Of a DNA stretch of 37,572 nt, positions 8,741 to 18,563 are shown one piece after another. The DNA is from Cardiobacteriaceae bacterium (GTDB lineage: Bacteria > Pseudomonadota > Gammaproteobacteria > Cardiobacteriales > Cardiobacteriaceae). Each line of letters opens with the position of its first letter. Positions within the stretch are counted from its first letter, which is position 1. The notes beneath the pieces were generated by a model that had not been told where the DNA came from, did no database searches, and saw only the letters and a list, made by a program, of their open reading frames with translations. Position numbers and translations under genes: made by a program. The stretch lies in assembly GCA_030525785.1 (NCBI GenBank), contig JAUNEA010000013.1:1-37572 (forward strand), read 5' to 3'.

Positions 8741-10315
8741 ATGAAGGCAATTACCCAGCGTAGCGAACAGTTAAATCTTCTCAATGCGTCCAAAACTTGG
8801 GACGTGATTATCATCGGCGGTGGGGCAAGTGGCTTAGGTGCGGCACTTGATGCCGTCACGCGCGGTTTCTCCACATTACTCTTGGAAGCGCATGATTTTG
8901 CCAAAGGCACTTCTAGCCGCTCGACCAAATTGGTGCATGGTGGCGTGCGTTATTTGGCACAAGGCGATGTGGCTTTGGTGCGCGAGGCATTGCGCGAACG
9001 CGGTCGTTTGGCGAAAAACGCGTCGCATCTTTTCAAAACTCAGCCTTTTATCATTCCAGGCGAGAAATGGTGGACAGCGTCTTATTACACGTTTGGCTTG
9101 TGGTTCTATGACCGTTTGTCAGGCAAATTGAGCATTGGTAAAACGCGCCATTTGTCTCAGGAAGAGGCAAAAAAGCGCTTGGTTGGCGTGAAAGATGAGA
9201 AATTACGCGCTGGCGTGTGCTATTACGATGGTCAGTTTGACGATGCGCGATTGGCTTTAACCCTTGCCCAAACCGCAATGGATAAAGGCGCAACGGTGCT
9301 GAATTACTGCAAGGTGATTGGCTTGGAGAAAAACGAGAGCGGCAAAATTTGTGGCGTGAAAGTGCGCGATGAGATGAGTGGCGTGGAATATGTGGTGCAA
9401 GGTAAAGCGGTGGTGAATGCCACAGGGGTTTTCGCTAACGATATTATGCGCTTAGATGACCCCAATGACCATGCTCGGATTGTGCCAAGTCAGGGCGTGC
9501 ATCTTGTCTTAGACAGCGAGTTCTTGCCAGGCACTGATGCCTTGATGGTGCCGAAAACCAGCGATAGTCGCGTGTTATTCGCAGTGCCTTGGCATGGCAA
9601 ATTGGTGGTGGGTACGACCGATACGCTGATTAAAGATTTGCATTACGAGCCGAAGCCTTTGGAGCAAGAAATTCAATTTATTTTGGATACGGCGAAAGAT
9701 TATTTGAAAAAAGCACCAACTCGTGCTGATGTAAAAAGTGTTTTCGTGGGCTTACGACCGCTGGCGGCTCCCAAAGAAGCTGGCAAATCGACCAAAGAAG
9801 TCTCGCGTAGCCATAAGATTGAAGTCAGCGATTCTGGCTTAATCCATGTTTTGGGCGGCAAATGGACAACGTATCGCCAAATGGCAGAAGATACGATTGA
9901 TGCCGCGATTCATGCAGGCTTGTTGCCCCAAAGCGCTTGTCAAACAGTAGATTTAGCTTTGCATGGCAGCATCAGCGGTATGCATTTAGATGATAACCAT
10001 CTGGCGGTTTATGGTAGTGATGCCGAGAAAATCAAAGCGCTTTGTGTAGAAAACGCCAAACTCGCAACCGCTATTCACCCCAATTATCCCTACACTTTCG
10101 CACAAGTTTTATGGGCAATGGAACACGAAAGCGCTTTGACGCTGGAAGATGTATTGGCACGGCGGATTCGTTTGCTGTTCTTAGATGCTAGAGCTGCAGG
10201 CGAGGCAGCGGAAAGTGTCGCTCATTTTATGGCAGAGCAACTCCAATGGGACGATGCTCGCCAAATGCACGAAATCGAGAGCTTCAAAGCGCTTGTTTCG
10301 CAATATTCTTTATAA
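8741..10315 (+). CDS. glpD: Aerobic glycerol-3-phosphate dehydrogenase
   Basis: FAD-dependent, membrane-associated enzyme oxidising sn-glycerol-3-phosphate to dihydroxyacetone phosphate and passing electrons to quinone. The 524-residue product carries the FAD-binding motif [17 protein letters not shown] at about residues 21-37, then [13 protein letters not shown], and later [17 protein letters not shown] and [15 protein letters not shown], all typical of the family. AGGAAT precedes the ATG. It heads a glpD-glpK-glpF unit with dhaK after a further 73 bases. The 185-base gap upstream holds a terminator, one palindrome copy and only a weak promoter-like pair (TTGCAG at 8682, TAATTT at 8705). The last third has several palindromic words (IKALC, ESALT, FKALV); the first 1.3 kb has no exact copy. 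Confidence 0.95.
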   Translation: MKAITQRSEQLNLLNASKTWDVIIIGGGASGLGAALDAVTRGFSTLLLEAHDFAKGTSSRSTKLVHGGVRYLAQGDVALVREALRERGRLAKNASHLFKTQPFIIPGEKWWTASYYTFGLWFYDRLSGKLSIGKTRHLSQEEAKKRLVGVKDEKLRAGVCYYDGQFDDARLALTLAQTAMDKGATVLNYCKVIGLEKNESGKICGVKVRDEMSGVEYVVQGKAVVNATGVFANDIMRLDDPNDHARIVPSQGVHLVLDSEFLPGTDALMVPKTSDSRVLFAVPWHGKLVVGTTDTLIKDLHYEPKPLEQEIQFILDTAKDYLKKAPTRADVKSVFVGLRPLAAPKEAGKSTKEVSRSHKIEVSDSGLIHVLGGKWTTYRQMAEDTIDAAIHAGLLPQSACQTVDLALHGSISGMHLDDNHLAVYGSDAEKIKALCVENAKLATAIHPNYPYTFAQVLWAMEHESALTLEDVLARRIRLLFLDARAAGEAAESVAHFMAEQLQWDDARQMHEIESFKALVSQYSL

Positions 10316-10331
10316 CCACAGGAGAGATAAC

Positions 10332-11825
10332 ATGGCGAAATACATCATCGCCCTTGATCAAGGCACCACGTCTTCTCGTGCGATTATTTTTAATCACGCT
10401 GGAGAAATTGTGAATGTCGCCCAAAAGGAATTTACCCAACATTTCCCCCAAGCAGGCTGGGTGGAACACAATCCCGAAGCGATTTGGAGTACGCAATTAT
10501 CCGTGATGCAAGAAGCGCTTGCCAAAGCTCGGGTGCGTGAAGAAGAAATCGCTGCGGTGGGCATCACCAATCAACGGGAAACCACCATGATTTGGGACAG
10601 AAAAACAGGCGAACCCATTGCCCGTGCCATTGTCTGGCAAGACCGCCGTACCGCCCGCTATTGCGACAGCTTAAAAGAAGAATACGGCGATTTTATCCGC
10701 AAGAAAACTGGCTTGGTGATTGATGCTTATTTCTCCGCCAGTAAAGTGCGTTGGTTGCTCGATAATGTGGAAGGCGCTCGGGAAAAAGCCGAAAAAGGCG
10801 AATTGGCCTTTGGCACCATAGATTCTTGGCTGGTTTGGCGTTTAACCGAAGGCAAAGTCCATGTCACTGACCCCAGCAATGCCAGCCGTACCATGTTGTT
10901 CAATATTCACACCATGCAATGGGACGATGAATTATTAGAACTGTTCCAAATTCCCAAAGCGCTTTTGCCTGAAGTGAAATCCTCAAGCGAAATCTATGGC
11001 TATGTGGATAGCCGTTATATTCAGGGCGGAAAAGTGCCGATTGCTGGCATTGCAGGCGACCAACAAGCCGCTTTGTTTGGACAAATGTGCGTCAAAAAAG
11101 GCATGGTGAAAAACACCTATGGCACAGGTTGCTTCTTACTGATGAACACAGGCGAGGAAGTGGTGGAATCCCAAAACAATCTGCTTTCAACGGTGGCGTG
11201 GAAAATCGGCGACAAAACCACCTATGCCCTAGAAGGTGGCGTATTTGTGGGTGGAGCTGCGATTCAATGGATTCGAGACGGTTTAAAAGTGGTGCGCACT
11301 TCCGATGCCATCAACAGTTTAGCCTTAACTGTTCCTGATAATGGTGGGGTGTATTTTGTCCCCTGTTTAGCAGGTATGGGTGCGCCCTATTGGGACCAAT
11401 ATGCTCGTGGCACCATTTTAGGCATTACTCGTGGCACCACCGATGCCCATATTGCCCGTGCAACTTTGGAAGGCGTGGCGTTCCAAGTGCATGATATTGT
11501 TCGGGCAATGGAAAAAGACGTGGGGCAAGAAGTTCATGAATTCCGAGTCGATGGTGGCGCTTCAGCCAGCGATTTATTGATGCAAATTCAAGCGGACGTG
11601 TTCCAGTTTGACATCATTCGTCCGAAAGTTTTGGAAACCACCGCTTTGGGCGCTGCTTATTTGGCAGGTTTGGCGGTTGGATTCTGGAAAAATTTAGACG
11701 AAATCAGCGCACAATGGCAAAAAGACCGCCATTTTGAACCCAAATTAGAACCAGAAAAGCTCAATCATATGTTGCGTTACTGGAATAAAGCCGTAAAAGC
11801 TGCTCAAAATTGGATTGAAGAATAA
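10332..11825 (+). CDS. glpK: Glycerol kinase
   Basis: FGGY-family kinase phosphorylating glycerol with ATP to sn-glycerol-3-phosphate, trapping it in the cell. The frame is open from 10185, inside glpD, but the ATG at 10332 has AGGAGAG just upstream and gives a 497-residue protein starting [17 protein letters not shown], as in E. coli GlpK (502). Further signatures are [45 protein letters not shown] and the C-terminal [13 protein letters not shown] block. It sits 16 bases after glpD and 11 before glpF, so the three are one operon. Only one exact palindrome copy lies in it (read PKALL). Confidence 0.97.
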   Translation: MAKYIIALDQGTTSSRAIIFNHAGEIVNVAQKEFTQHFPQAGWVEHNPEAIWSTQLSVMQEALAKARVREEEIAAVGITNQRETTMIWDRKTGEPIARAIVWQDRRTARYCDSLKEEYGDFIRKKTGLVIDAYFSASKVRWLLDNVEGAREKAEKGELAFGTIDSWLVWRLTEGKVHVTDPSNASRTMLFNIHTMQWDDELLELFQIPKALLPEVKSSSEIYGYVDSRYIQGGKVPIAGIAGDQQAALFGQMCVKKGMVKNTYGTGCFLLMNTGEEVVESQNNLLSTVAWKIGDKTTYALEGGVFVGGAAIQWIRDGLKVVRTSDAINSLALTVPDNGGVYFVPCLAGMGAPYWDQYARGTILGITRGTTDAHIARATLEGVAFQVHDIVRAMEKDVGQEVHEFRVDGGASASDLLMQIQADVFQFDIIRPKVLETTALGAAYLAGLAVGFWKNLDEISAQWQKDRHFEPKLEPEKLNHMLRYWNKAVKAAQNWIEE

Positions 11826-11836
11826 GGAGAATACTC

Positions 11837-12565
11837 ATGAGTCCTTTTGTATCAGAAGTGATGGGTACGATGATTTTGGTGCTGTTGGGTAATGGCGTGG
11901 TAGCAAACTGCGTCCTGAAAGGCACCAAAGGCAATAATGGCGGTTGGATTGTAATTACCACTGCTTGGGCGTTTGCGGTTTATGTGGCGGTGCAAGTGGG
12001 GGGCGCATCGGGCGCACACTTTAATCCAGCCGTTACGCTGGGTTTGTGGGCAGCAGGACAATTCCCCTTTGCCAGTGTCATTCCCTACATTATTGCCCAA
12101 TTTATTGGGGCGATGATTGGGGCGTATTTGGTTTATTTCTTCCACATTGACCATTTCAAAATCACCGAAGAAGAAGGCCTAAAACGAGCCTGTTTCTGCA
12201 CCGAACCTGCCATTCGCAACGATAAAATCAATTTCCTCTCTGAACTCATTGGCGCCTTTGTGTTGGTCTATGTGATTTTGCACTTGGCTGGCGCTGAATT
12301 ACAAAGCGCTTCGGGAGCGGTTCCCATTGGTTTAGGCTCATTGGGTGCTTTACCTGTGGCGATTTTGGTTTGGGCGATTGGTTTGAGTTTGGGCGGTACC
12401 ACAGGTTATGCCATTAATCCTGCTCGGGATAATGGTCCTCGTGCGGTCTTGACTTTACTCGGTGAAAAAGTCGCCAAACCTCAATGGGATTATGCTTATA
12501 TTCCTGCGACTGCCCCCATTGCTGGCGCAATTTTAGCGGCGATTGTTTTCCGTGTGATTGGTTAA
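11837..12565 (+). CDS. glpF: Glycerol facilitator (aquaglyceroporin)
   Basis: Major-intrinsic-protein channel for glycerol diffusion across the inner membrane. The 242-residue protein has six hydrophobic helices and both half-helix NPA motifs: HFNPAVTLG in the first half and YAINPARDNGPR in the second. The Arg-Asp after the second NPA is the aquaglyceroporin hallmark; the following Asn is where GlpF proteins I know have a hydrophobic residue (Phe or Leu), a small oddity. AGGAG lies 7 bases before the ATG. Together with glpK and glpD it forms a complete glycerol uptake and oxidation pathway. One imperfect palindrome encodes LQSASG in a loop. Confidence 0.95.
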   Translation: MSPFVSEVMGTMILVLLGNGVVANCVLKGTKGNNGGWIVITTAWAFAVYVAVQVGGASGAHFNPAVTLGLWAAGQFPFASVIPYIIAQFIGAMIGAYLVYFFHIDHFKITEEEGLKRACFCTEPAIRNDKINFLSELIGAFVLVYVILHLAGAELQSASGAVPIGLGSLGALPVAILVWAIGLSLGGTTGYAINPARDNGPRAVLTLLGEKVAKPQWDYAYIPATAPIAGAILAAIVFRVIG

Positions 12566-12584
12566 AGCCATGTTTCATTAAACC

Positions 12585-12621
12585 AAAGCGCTTGGGGCTT
12601 AACCGCTCAAAGCGCTTTTTT
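12585..12621 (+). terminator. Hairpin built from two palindromic words, between glpF and dhaK
   Basis: AAAGCGCTT at 12585 and AAAGCGCTTT at 12609 pair around a 15-base loop and run into six T residues, forming a terminator-like structure in the 73-base gap before dhaK. It may reduce read-through into dhaK rather than stop it, because dhaK has its own ribosome binding site and no obvious promoter. Confidence 0.55.
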
Positions 12622-12638
12622 ACATTAAGGAGCATCCA

Positions 12639-13703
12639 ATGAAAAAACTCATTAACCAAATCGATACCTTGTTAGGCGAACAACTACAGGGCTTGGTTAC
12701 CGCTCACCCTGAATTGGTCTTACACACTGACCCTACTTTTGTGGTGCGTCAAGATGCGCCCGTAAACGGAAAAGTGGCGATTATCAGCGGTGGTGGCAGC
12801 GGACACGAACCCATGCATGCTGGTTTTGTGGGCAAAGGCATGCTTGATGGCGCTATTCCCGGTGAAATCTTTACCTCGCCCACCCCAGACCAAGTTTTAG
12901 CCTGCGCCCAAGCGGTCGATAGCGGTAAAGGCGTGTTGTTGATTGTAAAAAACTACACAGGCGATGTTTTAAACTTTGAAACCGCCACCGAACTCGCCCA
13001 AGATTTAGGCACCGATATTGGTTTTGTCTTATCCGATGACGATGTGGCGGTCAAAAACAGCACTTGGACAGCAGGACGGCGTGGCGTAGCGAATACGGTC
13101 ATCATGGAAAAATTACTCGGTGCCGCTGCCGAACAAGGCGCTTCATTAGATGAACTCGTCCAACTCGGCAAACAAATCAACAACGATGGCTATTCTATTG
13201 GCGTAGCATTAAGCGCTTGTACCGTGCCAGCCGCTGGCAAACCTTCTTTTACTTTGGCGGAAAACGAAATGGAATTTGGGGTCGGCATTCATGGCGAACC
13301 GGGTATTGAGCGCCGTACCTATGAAAATTTAGACAAGCTGGTTGATGAAATGTTCCAAACGTTGCTGGATAACGGTGCTTACAGCCGTACTTTGCGAGAT
13401 TGGAACCGCCAAAGCGCTTCTTGGGACGAAAGCGTCAGCGAAAAAAGCGCTTTGCAAGCAGGCGATAGGGTAATTGCTTTGGTGAATAATTTGGGCAGTG
13501 TGCCAGTGTCTGAACTTTACGGTGTCTATCACCGTTTAAATCAACGTTGCCAAGCGGCAGGTATTGAAATCGTGAGAAGTTTGGTTGGTTCCTATTGCAC
13601 CTCATTGGATATGCAAGGGGTCTCCATTACTTTAACCCGTGTCAATGATGATTTACTCAAACTCTGGGACGCACCCGTCAAAACCGCTGGTATGACGTGG
13701 TAA
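12639..13703 (+). CDS. dhaK: Dihydroxyacetone kinase substrate-binding subunit DhaK
   Basis: Subunit of PEP-dependent dihydroxyacetone kinase. It binds dihydroxyacetone covalently through a histidine, and DhaL transfers phosphate from its ADP cofactor. The 354-residue product is full length: ISGGGSGHEPMHAGFVG at about residues 49-65, YTGDVLNFETA near 106, and the hemiaminal histidine in GIHGEPG is His218, the same number as in E. coli. AAGGAG precedes the ATG. Its partners dhaL and dhaM lie about 6 kb away, beyond an inserted block on the other strand, instead of directly downstream. The stop codon TAA is part of a palindrome copy (13702-13711). A second copy encodes EKSALQ in a loop. Confidence 0.95.
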   Translation: MKKLINQIDTLLGEQLQGLVTAHPELVLHTDPTFVVRQDAPVNGKVAIISGGGSGHEPMHAGFVGKGMLDGAIPGEIFTSPTPDQVLACAQAVDSGKGVLLIVKNYTGDVLNFETATELAQDLGTDIGFVLSDDDVAVKNSTWTAGRRGVANTVIMEKLLGAAAEQGASLDELVQLGKQINNDGYSIGVALSACTVPAAGKPSFTLAENEMEFGVGIHGEPGIERRTYENLDKLVDEMFQTLLDNGAYSRTLRDWNRQSASWDESVSEKSALQAGDRVIALVNNLGSVPVSELYGVYHRLNQRCQAAGIEIVRSLVGSYCTSLDMQGVSITLTRVNDDLLKLWDAPVKTAGMTW

Positions 13704-13730
13704 AGCGCTTTGTACTAGGTTCTAACATAA

Positions 13731-13754
13731 AAGGCTAGAAATCCTAGCCTTTTT
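13731..13754 (+). terminator. Intrinsic terminator after dhaK
   Basis: AAGGCTAG and CTAGCCTT pair around five bases, followed by a T-run. The sequence is nearly identical to the terminator at 8561-8587, so the glpD-dhaK segment is bracketed by the same element. It also serves the converging antiporter gene's end. Confidence 0.85.
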
Positions 13755-13782
13755 CTCCATCACACAAAACAAAGCGCTTTGG

Positions 13783-15654
13783 CTACACCGTAGGCTCGCT
13801 AGGCGGAAGCATAGGCTCCTCGTCTTCCATATCTTCCACCCATAAAACTTCCTCACCGTGTATCACACCTTCTATCATTTTCTTGGTCACTGCATCGTAT
13901 TGTTGCATTTTTTCGATCATTTGATGGTTATGAAAAGGATCAATATGGGGATCATAATGTTCGACCAATTGAAAAATAGAATGGCGATCACGTCTAAAAT
14001 ATAACTCACTAATTTTACGAGAAGTTTCCTCGTCCATACCCAACATTTCCAATGCTGTCTTCCCTGTTCTCACCGCAGAATCAAACACTTCTCGAACAAC
14101 ACTATTCGCACCTAAAGCATGCAAATCATAGGTATGAGGACGATCAAACGCACGCGCCAAAATTTTAATCTCAGGATTAAGTTTGCGAGCAATCGAAACA
14201 ATGCGACTGGTGCGGTATTTATTTTCAGTTGCCACAATCAAAAGTTGCGCCTTTTCAATACCACCTGCTTTCAAAATTTCGGGACGCGTTCCATCGCCAA
14301 AATGGGTTTTGACCCCATAGCGTGTCATACTATCAACCATCTTTTCACTTTTATCAATAATTGTCAGCGATTTACCACTCATCAACAACACATCGCTCAC
14401 AATCTGCCCAAATCTCCCCATACCAATCAGCAAAATGGGATTTTCTTCGTGAATTTCATCATCAGGACGTTTAACCTTTTCTTCTTTCACGCGCGGAGCA
14501 ACCCATTTTTGATGAAATGCCACCAGCACAGACATCATTGCCATTGATAACACAATAATTGCTGTCATATTAGCGCGTATATCTGCACTTAACACTTGCA
14601 TACTAAACGCCGAAGCCAGCAAAACAAATGCAAATTCGCCACCATGTGCCATCATCACAGCGCGTTCTATTGCCTGAGATGTAGGATTTTTCGCCAGCTT
14701 TGCCACTGTAAACACACAAAGCGCTTTAGCAAGCATGAAACCAAATACGCCTTTAGCAATCAGCGAGCCATTATTAGCCACGACTTCCAAATCTAACGAC
14801 ATACCTACACCCAAGAAAAATAATCCCAGCAACAACCCTCGAAACGGCTCAATATCCGCTTCCAATTGATGCCTGAAAGAACTTTCCGATAGCAGCACGC
14901 CTGCCACAAACGCTCCCATCTCCATCGACAAACCAGCCAACTCCATTAACATTGCAGCACCTAATACCACAAATAAAGCTGCAGCCGTCATAATCTCTCG
15001 TGATTTCACAGCAGCTAACAAGCTAAATAATGGATTTAACACAAATTTACCTGCAACCAACAATGTCCCCATTGCAGCCACATCAATGACAACTGTCTGC
15101 CAAAGCGCTTGGTTCGTCTCCTCCACGCCCAATGGAGCCAACCATGCTACCATCGCCAAAAGTGGCACAATCATCAAATCCTCAAACAGCAAAATTGAAA
15201 AAATGCGTTGCCCACTTGGCTGGTTCATTTGATTACGCTCACCTAACAGCTGCATCACCATTGCGCTTGATGAGAGTGAAAAACTTGCCGCACACACAAA
15301 AGCCACAGGCAAACTCAATCCAAATCCCTTAACGCCCCAAAAGGTCATCAAGCCACATGCCAAAAATACCTGCGATAATCCCAGCCCAAAGATATTTTTC
15401 CTCAGTTTCCATAAGTGCATTGGGTTCATTTCTAACCCAACCAAAAACAAAAACATCACTACGCCAAGCTCAGCAAAATGAATAATGGATTCTCCATCGT
15501 TAAAAAACCCCAATCCAAATGGACCAATTACCACTCCACCAGCCAAATAACCTAATACCGAGCCAAGCCCTAATTTTTTAAACAGTGGCACGGCAATCAT
15601 TGCTGTCCCCAATAAAACAATCACGCTTATATTTAATGATTGTGTATCGACCAT
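13783..15654 (-). CDS. CPA2-family K+/H+ antiporter with RCK domain (KefB/C-like)
   Basis: Inner-membrane cation:proton antiporter, probably potassium efflux, gated by a cytoplasmic nucleotide-binding domain. The N-terminal ~390 residues hold a dozen hydrophobic helices, including the LFLVGLEMNP and LFEDLMIVPLLAMV segments of CPA2 proteins. A TrkA-N/RCK domain follows, with ILLIGMGRFGQIV and FGDGTRPEIL. The C-terminal tail is acidic and proline-rich. The ATG at 15654 is chosen because GGGGGAGAG lies just upstream; an in-frame start at 15699 is less likely. Product 623 residues. Only one exact palindrome (14718) falls inside, low for its length. It follows the ABC permease on the same strand across a hairpin, so it may have its own promoter. 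Confidence 0.88.
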   Translation of the reverse strand: MVDTQSLNISVIVLLGTAMIAVPLFKKLGLGSVLGYLAGGVVIGPFGLGFFNDGESIIHFAELGVVMFLFLVGLEMNPMHLWKLRKNIFGLGLSQVFLACGLMTFWGVKGFGLSLPVAFVCAASFSLSSSAMVMQLLGERNQMNQPSGQRIFSILLFEDLMIVPLLAMVAWLAPLGVEETNQALWQTVVIDVAAMGTLLVAGKFVLNPLFSLLAAVKSREIMTAAALFVVLGAAMLMELAGLSMEMGAFVAGVLLSESSFRHQLEADIEPFRGLLLGLFFLGVGMSLDLEVVANNGSLIAKGVFGFMLAKALCVFTVAKLAKNPTSQAIERAVMMAHGGEFAFVLLASAFSMQVLSADIRANMTAIIVLSMAMMSVLVAFHQKWVAPRVKEEKVKRPDDEIHEENPILLIGMGRFGQIVSDVLLMSGKSLTIIDKSEKMVDSMTRYGVKTHFGDGTRPEILKAGGIEKAQLLIVATENKYRTSRIVSIARKLNPEIKILARAFDRPHTYDLHALGANSVVREVFDSAVRTGKTALEMLGMDEETSRKISELYFRRDRHSIFQLVEHYDPHIDPFHNHQMIEKMQQYDAVTKKMIEGVIHGEEVLWVEDMEDEEPMLPPSEPTV

Positions 15655-15693
15655 AGATTCTCTCCCCCCAATGTTTGATTGAATGTCAAAGTT

Positions 15694-15737
15694 AACCAAG
15701 CGCTTTGGAGGATATTTCCCAAAGCGCTTTGTTGGTT
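15694..15737. repeat. Inverted pair of palindromic words between the permease and antiporter genes
   Basis: CCAAGCGCTTTGG and CCAAAGCGCTTTG, with outer AACCAA and TTGGTT, form a long hairpin with a small bulge. It includes the permease stop codon. No strong T-run follows on the minus strand, so termination is uncertain. Confidence 0.6.
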
Positions 15738-17394
15738 ACAACGATACGTCTCTACGCCCCGTTAATTTAAAAAAGAGTAATAGACTTAAAATGCTGGTAA
15801 CTGTCAAAACGGCAGAAAAAGCACTCGCATTACCATAATTACCACGAATAACCTCTGTATAAATAGAAACACTCAAGGTTTGCGTTTGGCTGGTATAGAG
15901 AATAATTGAGCTGGAAAGCTCACTAATCACTGTTACCCAACTCATAATTGCGCCAGACAAAATACCTGGCACCATCATTGGCAACAACACTTTACGGAAA
16001 GTTTGCCCATCACTTGCTCCCAAAGAAATGGCAGCTTCTTCTATACTGGGCGAGATTTGTCCAATAATGGCAGCTGTGGAACGAACCGTATATGGCATAC
16101 GCCGTATCACAAAAGAAATAATCAAAATTAATGCAGTGCCTGAAAGTAGGAGAGGTGTTTTATTAAAAGCAAACAAAAAGGCTATTCCTAATACAGAACC
16201 TGGAATAATGTAGGGAAACATTGAGATGGTATCTATCGCACTGTTTACCAGATTTCTATGACGCACTGTTAAATACGCTACTAACACCCCAATCACCACA
16301 ATCAATAAGATTGCTATCAAGCCTAAAGCATAAGTATTCCAAAGCGCTTTGCTTCCTTTAGCAAAAATAGCACTGTAGTTTTCCAGTGAATAAGCTCCTG
16401 TATAGACTTGCCCACCGCTGGTTTCTAAAAAGCTGGTATAAATCACCACAGCTTGTGGCACAATCGCCAATGCCACCACACCATAAACCCAAAGATGTGA
16501 TAACACTTTGGCTAATCCACGCTGCTCAATTTTCTCCATAGGCTTCAAAGCGCTTTGAGCATAACTCCCACGCTCAGAGAGAAGCCGTTGAGCAAAGAAC
16601 AAGAACATAGTCAAAATGATAACAATCAAACACAAAGCCGCAGCAAAGCCATCATCGCCTCCAACTTCGCTCATGAATTGGTTGTATACCAACACAGGCA
16701 TTGTTTTGTAACCTTCGCCAATCAACATGGGCGTGCCAAAATCAGAAAAAACGCGCATGAAAATCAGTAATGAACCAGCAAGTAGCGTTGGCATCACAAG
16801 TGGCATCATAACTCGCCACATTCTACCCAAAGCGCTACAACCTAAACTCTCCGCCGCCTCAATCAAGGAATAGTCCATACTTTTCAACGCGCCGCAAATA
16901 TACATATAAATCAACGGAAACGATTGTAAAGAGAACACCAATAAAATGCCTGTAAAGCCGTAAATGCCATCAAAATGGATACCGAACAAACCATTGATAG
17001 TATTGGTTAAAACACCATTTCGCCCCAACAATTGTATCCAAGCATACGCACCAATGAAGGGAGGAGAAAGATAGGAAATCACAATCAAAATATTAAGAGC
17101 AGCGGCAAAACGAATACGGTAGCGCGTCATGATATACGCCAATGGCACACCAATGAGAGCAGCCAATAAAGTAGATAATACCGTGACTTTCATTGAATTA
17201 ACTAATGTAGACCAATAAAAGCGCTTGGTGAAGAATTTGGTTAGATACTCTGTCGTGAATGCCCCATTTTCAGGATTAATAAGCGCTTTGTACAACACCA
17301 ATCCCAGTGGCATCAAAATAAACAACGCACAAAATGCCAATATCATCAAAGAAATCATCTTCCATACGGCATGGCGTGGAGCAAATGCCTTCAT
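15736..17394 (-). CDS. ABC transporter permease, fused two-half type (AfuB/FbpB-like)
   Basis: Inner-membrane permease of the family that includes ferric-iron, phosphonate and hexose-phosphate importers. The 552-residue protein is an internal duplication of two six-helix binding-protein-dependent permease domains. Each has an EAA-type loop that contacts the ATPase (EAAESLGCSALGRMWRV in the first half; EEAAISLGASDGQTFRKVLLP in the second). Its start overlaps the ATPase stop as ATGA, so it is the third gene of an SBP-ATPase-permease operon. Two exact palindromes encode PKSALQ-type loop peptides. The motif SDFGTPMLIGEGYKTMPVLV resembles permeases of the AfuB group, but substrate cannot be fixed from this. 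Confidence 0.88.
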   Translation of the reverse strand: MKAFAPRHAVWKMISLMILAFCALFILMPLGLVLYKALINPENGAFTTEYLTKFFTKRFYWSTLVNSMKVTVLSTLLAALIGVPLAYIMTRYRIRFAAALNILIVISYLSPPFIGAYAWIQLLGRNGVLTNTINGLFGIHFDGIYGFTGILLVFSLQSFPLIYMYICGALKSMDYSLIEAAESLGCSALGRMWRVMMPLVMPTLLAGSLLIFMRVFSDFGTPMLIGEGYKTMPVLVYNQFMSEVGGDDGFAAALCLIVIILTMFLFFAQRLLSERGSYAQSALKPMEKIEQRGLAKVLSHLWVYGVVALAIVPQAVVIYTSFLETSGGQVYTGAYSLENYSAIFAKGSKALWNTYALGLIAILLIVVIGVLVAYLTVRHRNLVNSAIDTISMFPYIIPGSVLGIAFLFAFNKTPLLLSGTALILIISFVIRRMPYTVRSTAAIIGQISPSIEEAAISLGASDGQTFRKVLLPMMVPGILSGAIMSWVTVISELSSSIILYTSQTQTLSVSIYTEVIRGNYGNASAFSAVLTVTSILSLLLFFKLTGRRDVSL

Positions 17395-18488
17395 ACCAAA
17401 ACTCCTTTTATCAAGGAGGTTTCATCATCAGCACGGAAAATGTTAGCTTTGCTGGCATCAATACGGGCAAAAAGCTGACTACCGTTTTCAAAAATCGTTT
17501 CGCGACTACGGTCTTGAATAATCTCTGCCCGTGAACCATCAGGTAAACGCACAAAATAATGCGTCACCAAGCCTAAAAATACGCTACTTTCTACCGTGAC
17601 AGGAATACCACCACCTGTTTCATGCAAATGAATTTCTTCAGGACGAGCAGAAACAATTACCGCTAAATCATGTGGCGCATCATCACGCACATGGGGAAAT
17701 TCCACCGCATACTCATCGCTAAATCGCGCTACCACAGTATCACCATTTCTCTGCAAAAGCGCTTTGATTGGATTGGATAAACCAATGAACGAAGCTACAA
17801 AGCGATTGGCTGGTCGGCGGTAAATATTCACGGGTGTGTCCACTTGCTGAATAATGCCACCTTGCATTACGGCAATTCGGTCAGAAACGGCTAATGCTTC
17901 TTCTTGATCGTGGGTTACATAAACAGTAGTAATACCAATACGGTGCTGAATTTCCTTGATAGCATTACGCATTTCCACACGCAATTTTGCATCAAGATTA
18001 GAAAGAGGCTCGTCCATCAAAAGCACTTGTGGCTCAATAACAATCGCCCGTGCCAGCGCTACTCGTTGCTGTTGCCCACCAGACAGTTTGACAGGCATAC
18101 GCTCAGCAAGGTGATCAATTTTCACCACCTTCAAAATCTCATCAACTGCTTTATCAATTTGTTGCTTAGATTGCCCACGCATCTGTAAACCAAATGCTAC
18201 ATTCTCACGCACCGATAAATGCGGAAAAATCGCATAATTTTGAAACACCATACCCATATTGCGCTGATTAGTAGGAATGTTATTTATCACTTTCCCACCT
18301 ACACGAATCTCACCTTCTTCAATAGAGTTAAAGCCAATAATCATGCGTAATAATGTTGTTTTACCACAACCAGATGGCCCAAGTAAGGTAAAAAATTCCC
18401 CAGCTCGAATATTGAGCGACACATCTCGAATCACCGTATCTTGCCCAAATTTTTTCACCACATGCTCAATATCAATTGCCACACTCAT
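17391..18488 (-). CDS. ABC transporter ATP-binding protein (AfuC/FbpC-like)
   Basis: Drives the neighbouring permease. Walker A GPSGCGKTTLLR at about residues 42-53, Q-loop VFQNYAIFPHLSV, signature LSGGQQQRVALARA, Walker B VLLMDEPLSNLD and the switch histidine VTHDQEEA are all present, followed by a C-terminal regulatory TOBE-like domain; 365 residues. The frame opens at 18512, but that ATG directly follows the T-run of a hairpin. The ATG at 18488, with AAAGGA upstream, gives the product starting MSVAIDIEHV and is preferred. The stop overlaps the permease start. Confidence 0.9.
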   Translation of the reverse strand: MSVAIDIEHVVKKFGQDTVIRDVSLNIRAGEFFTLLGPSGCGKTTLLRMIIGFNSIEEGEIRVGGKVINNIPTNQRNMGMVFQNYAIFPHLSVRENVAFGLQMRGQSKQQIDKAVDEILKVVKIDHLAERMPVKLSGGQQQRVALARAIVIEPQVLLMDEPLSNLDAKLRVEMRNAIKEIQHRIGITTVYVTHDQEEALAVSDRIAVMQGGIIQQVDTPVNIYRRPANRFVASFIGLSNPIKALLQRNGDTVVARFSDEYAVEFPHVRDDAPHDLAVIVSARPEEIHLHETGGGIPVTVESSVFLGLVTHYFVRLPDGSRAEIIQDRSRETIFENGSQLFARIDASKANIFRADDETSLIKGVLV

Positions 18489-18513
18489 GCTCACAATCCT
18501 TTCTTTATCCATG

Positions 18514-18539
18514 CAAAAAGGGGGAAAATCCCCCCTTCC
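18514..18539 (-). terminator. Hairpin with T-run between the binding-protein and ATPase genes
   Basis: On the minus strand AAGGGGG and CCCCCTT pair around a GATTTT-type loop and run into T residues. Placed right after the binding-protein gene, it probably limits read-through so that the binding protein is made in excess over the membrane components, a common ABC-operon arrangement. Confidence 0.7.
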
Positions 18540-18563
18540 CTTGTTAATTTGAATGATTCAATC

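Noticed and set aside
10185-10331. Longer glpK start inside glpD
   Set aside because: The extra 49 residues are glpD in another frame; [15 protein letters not shown] with AGGAGAG upstream is the family start.
14119-14547. 142-residue frame on the plus strand within the antiporter gene, and similar long antisense frames elsewhere
   Set aside because: Codon pattern and lack of a ribosome binding site mark them as shadows of strong minus-strand genes.
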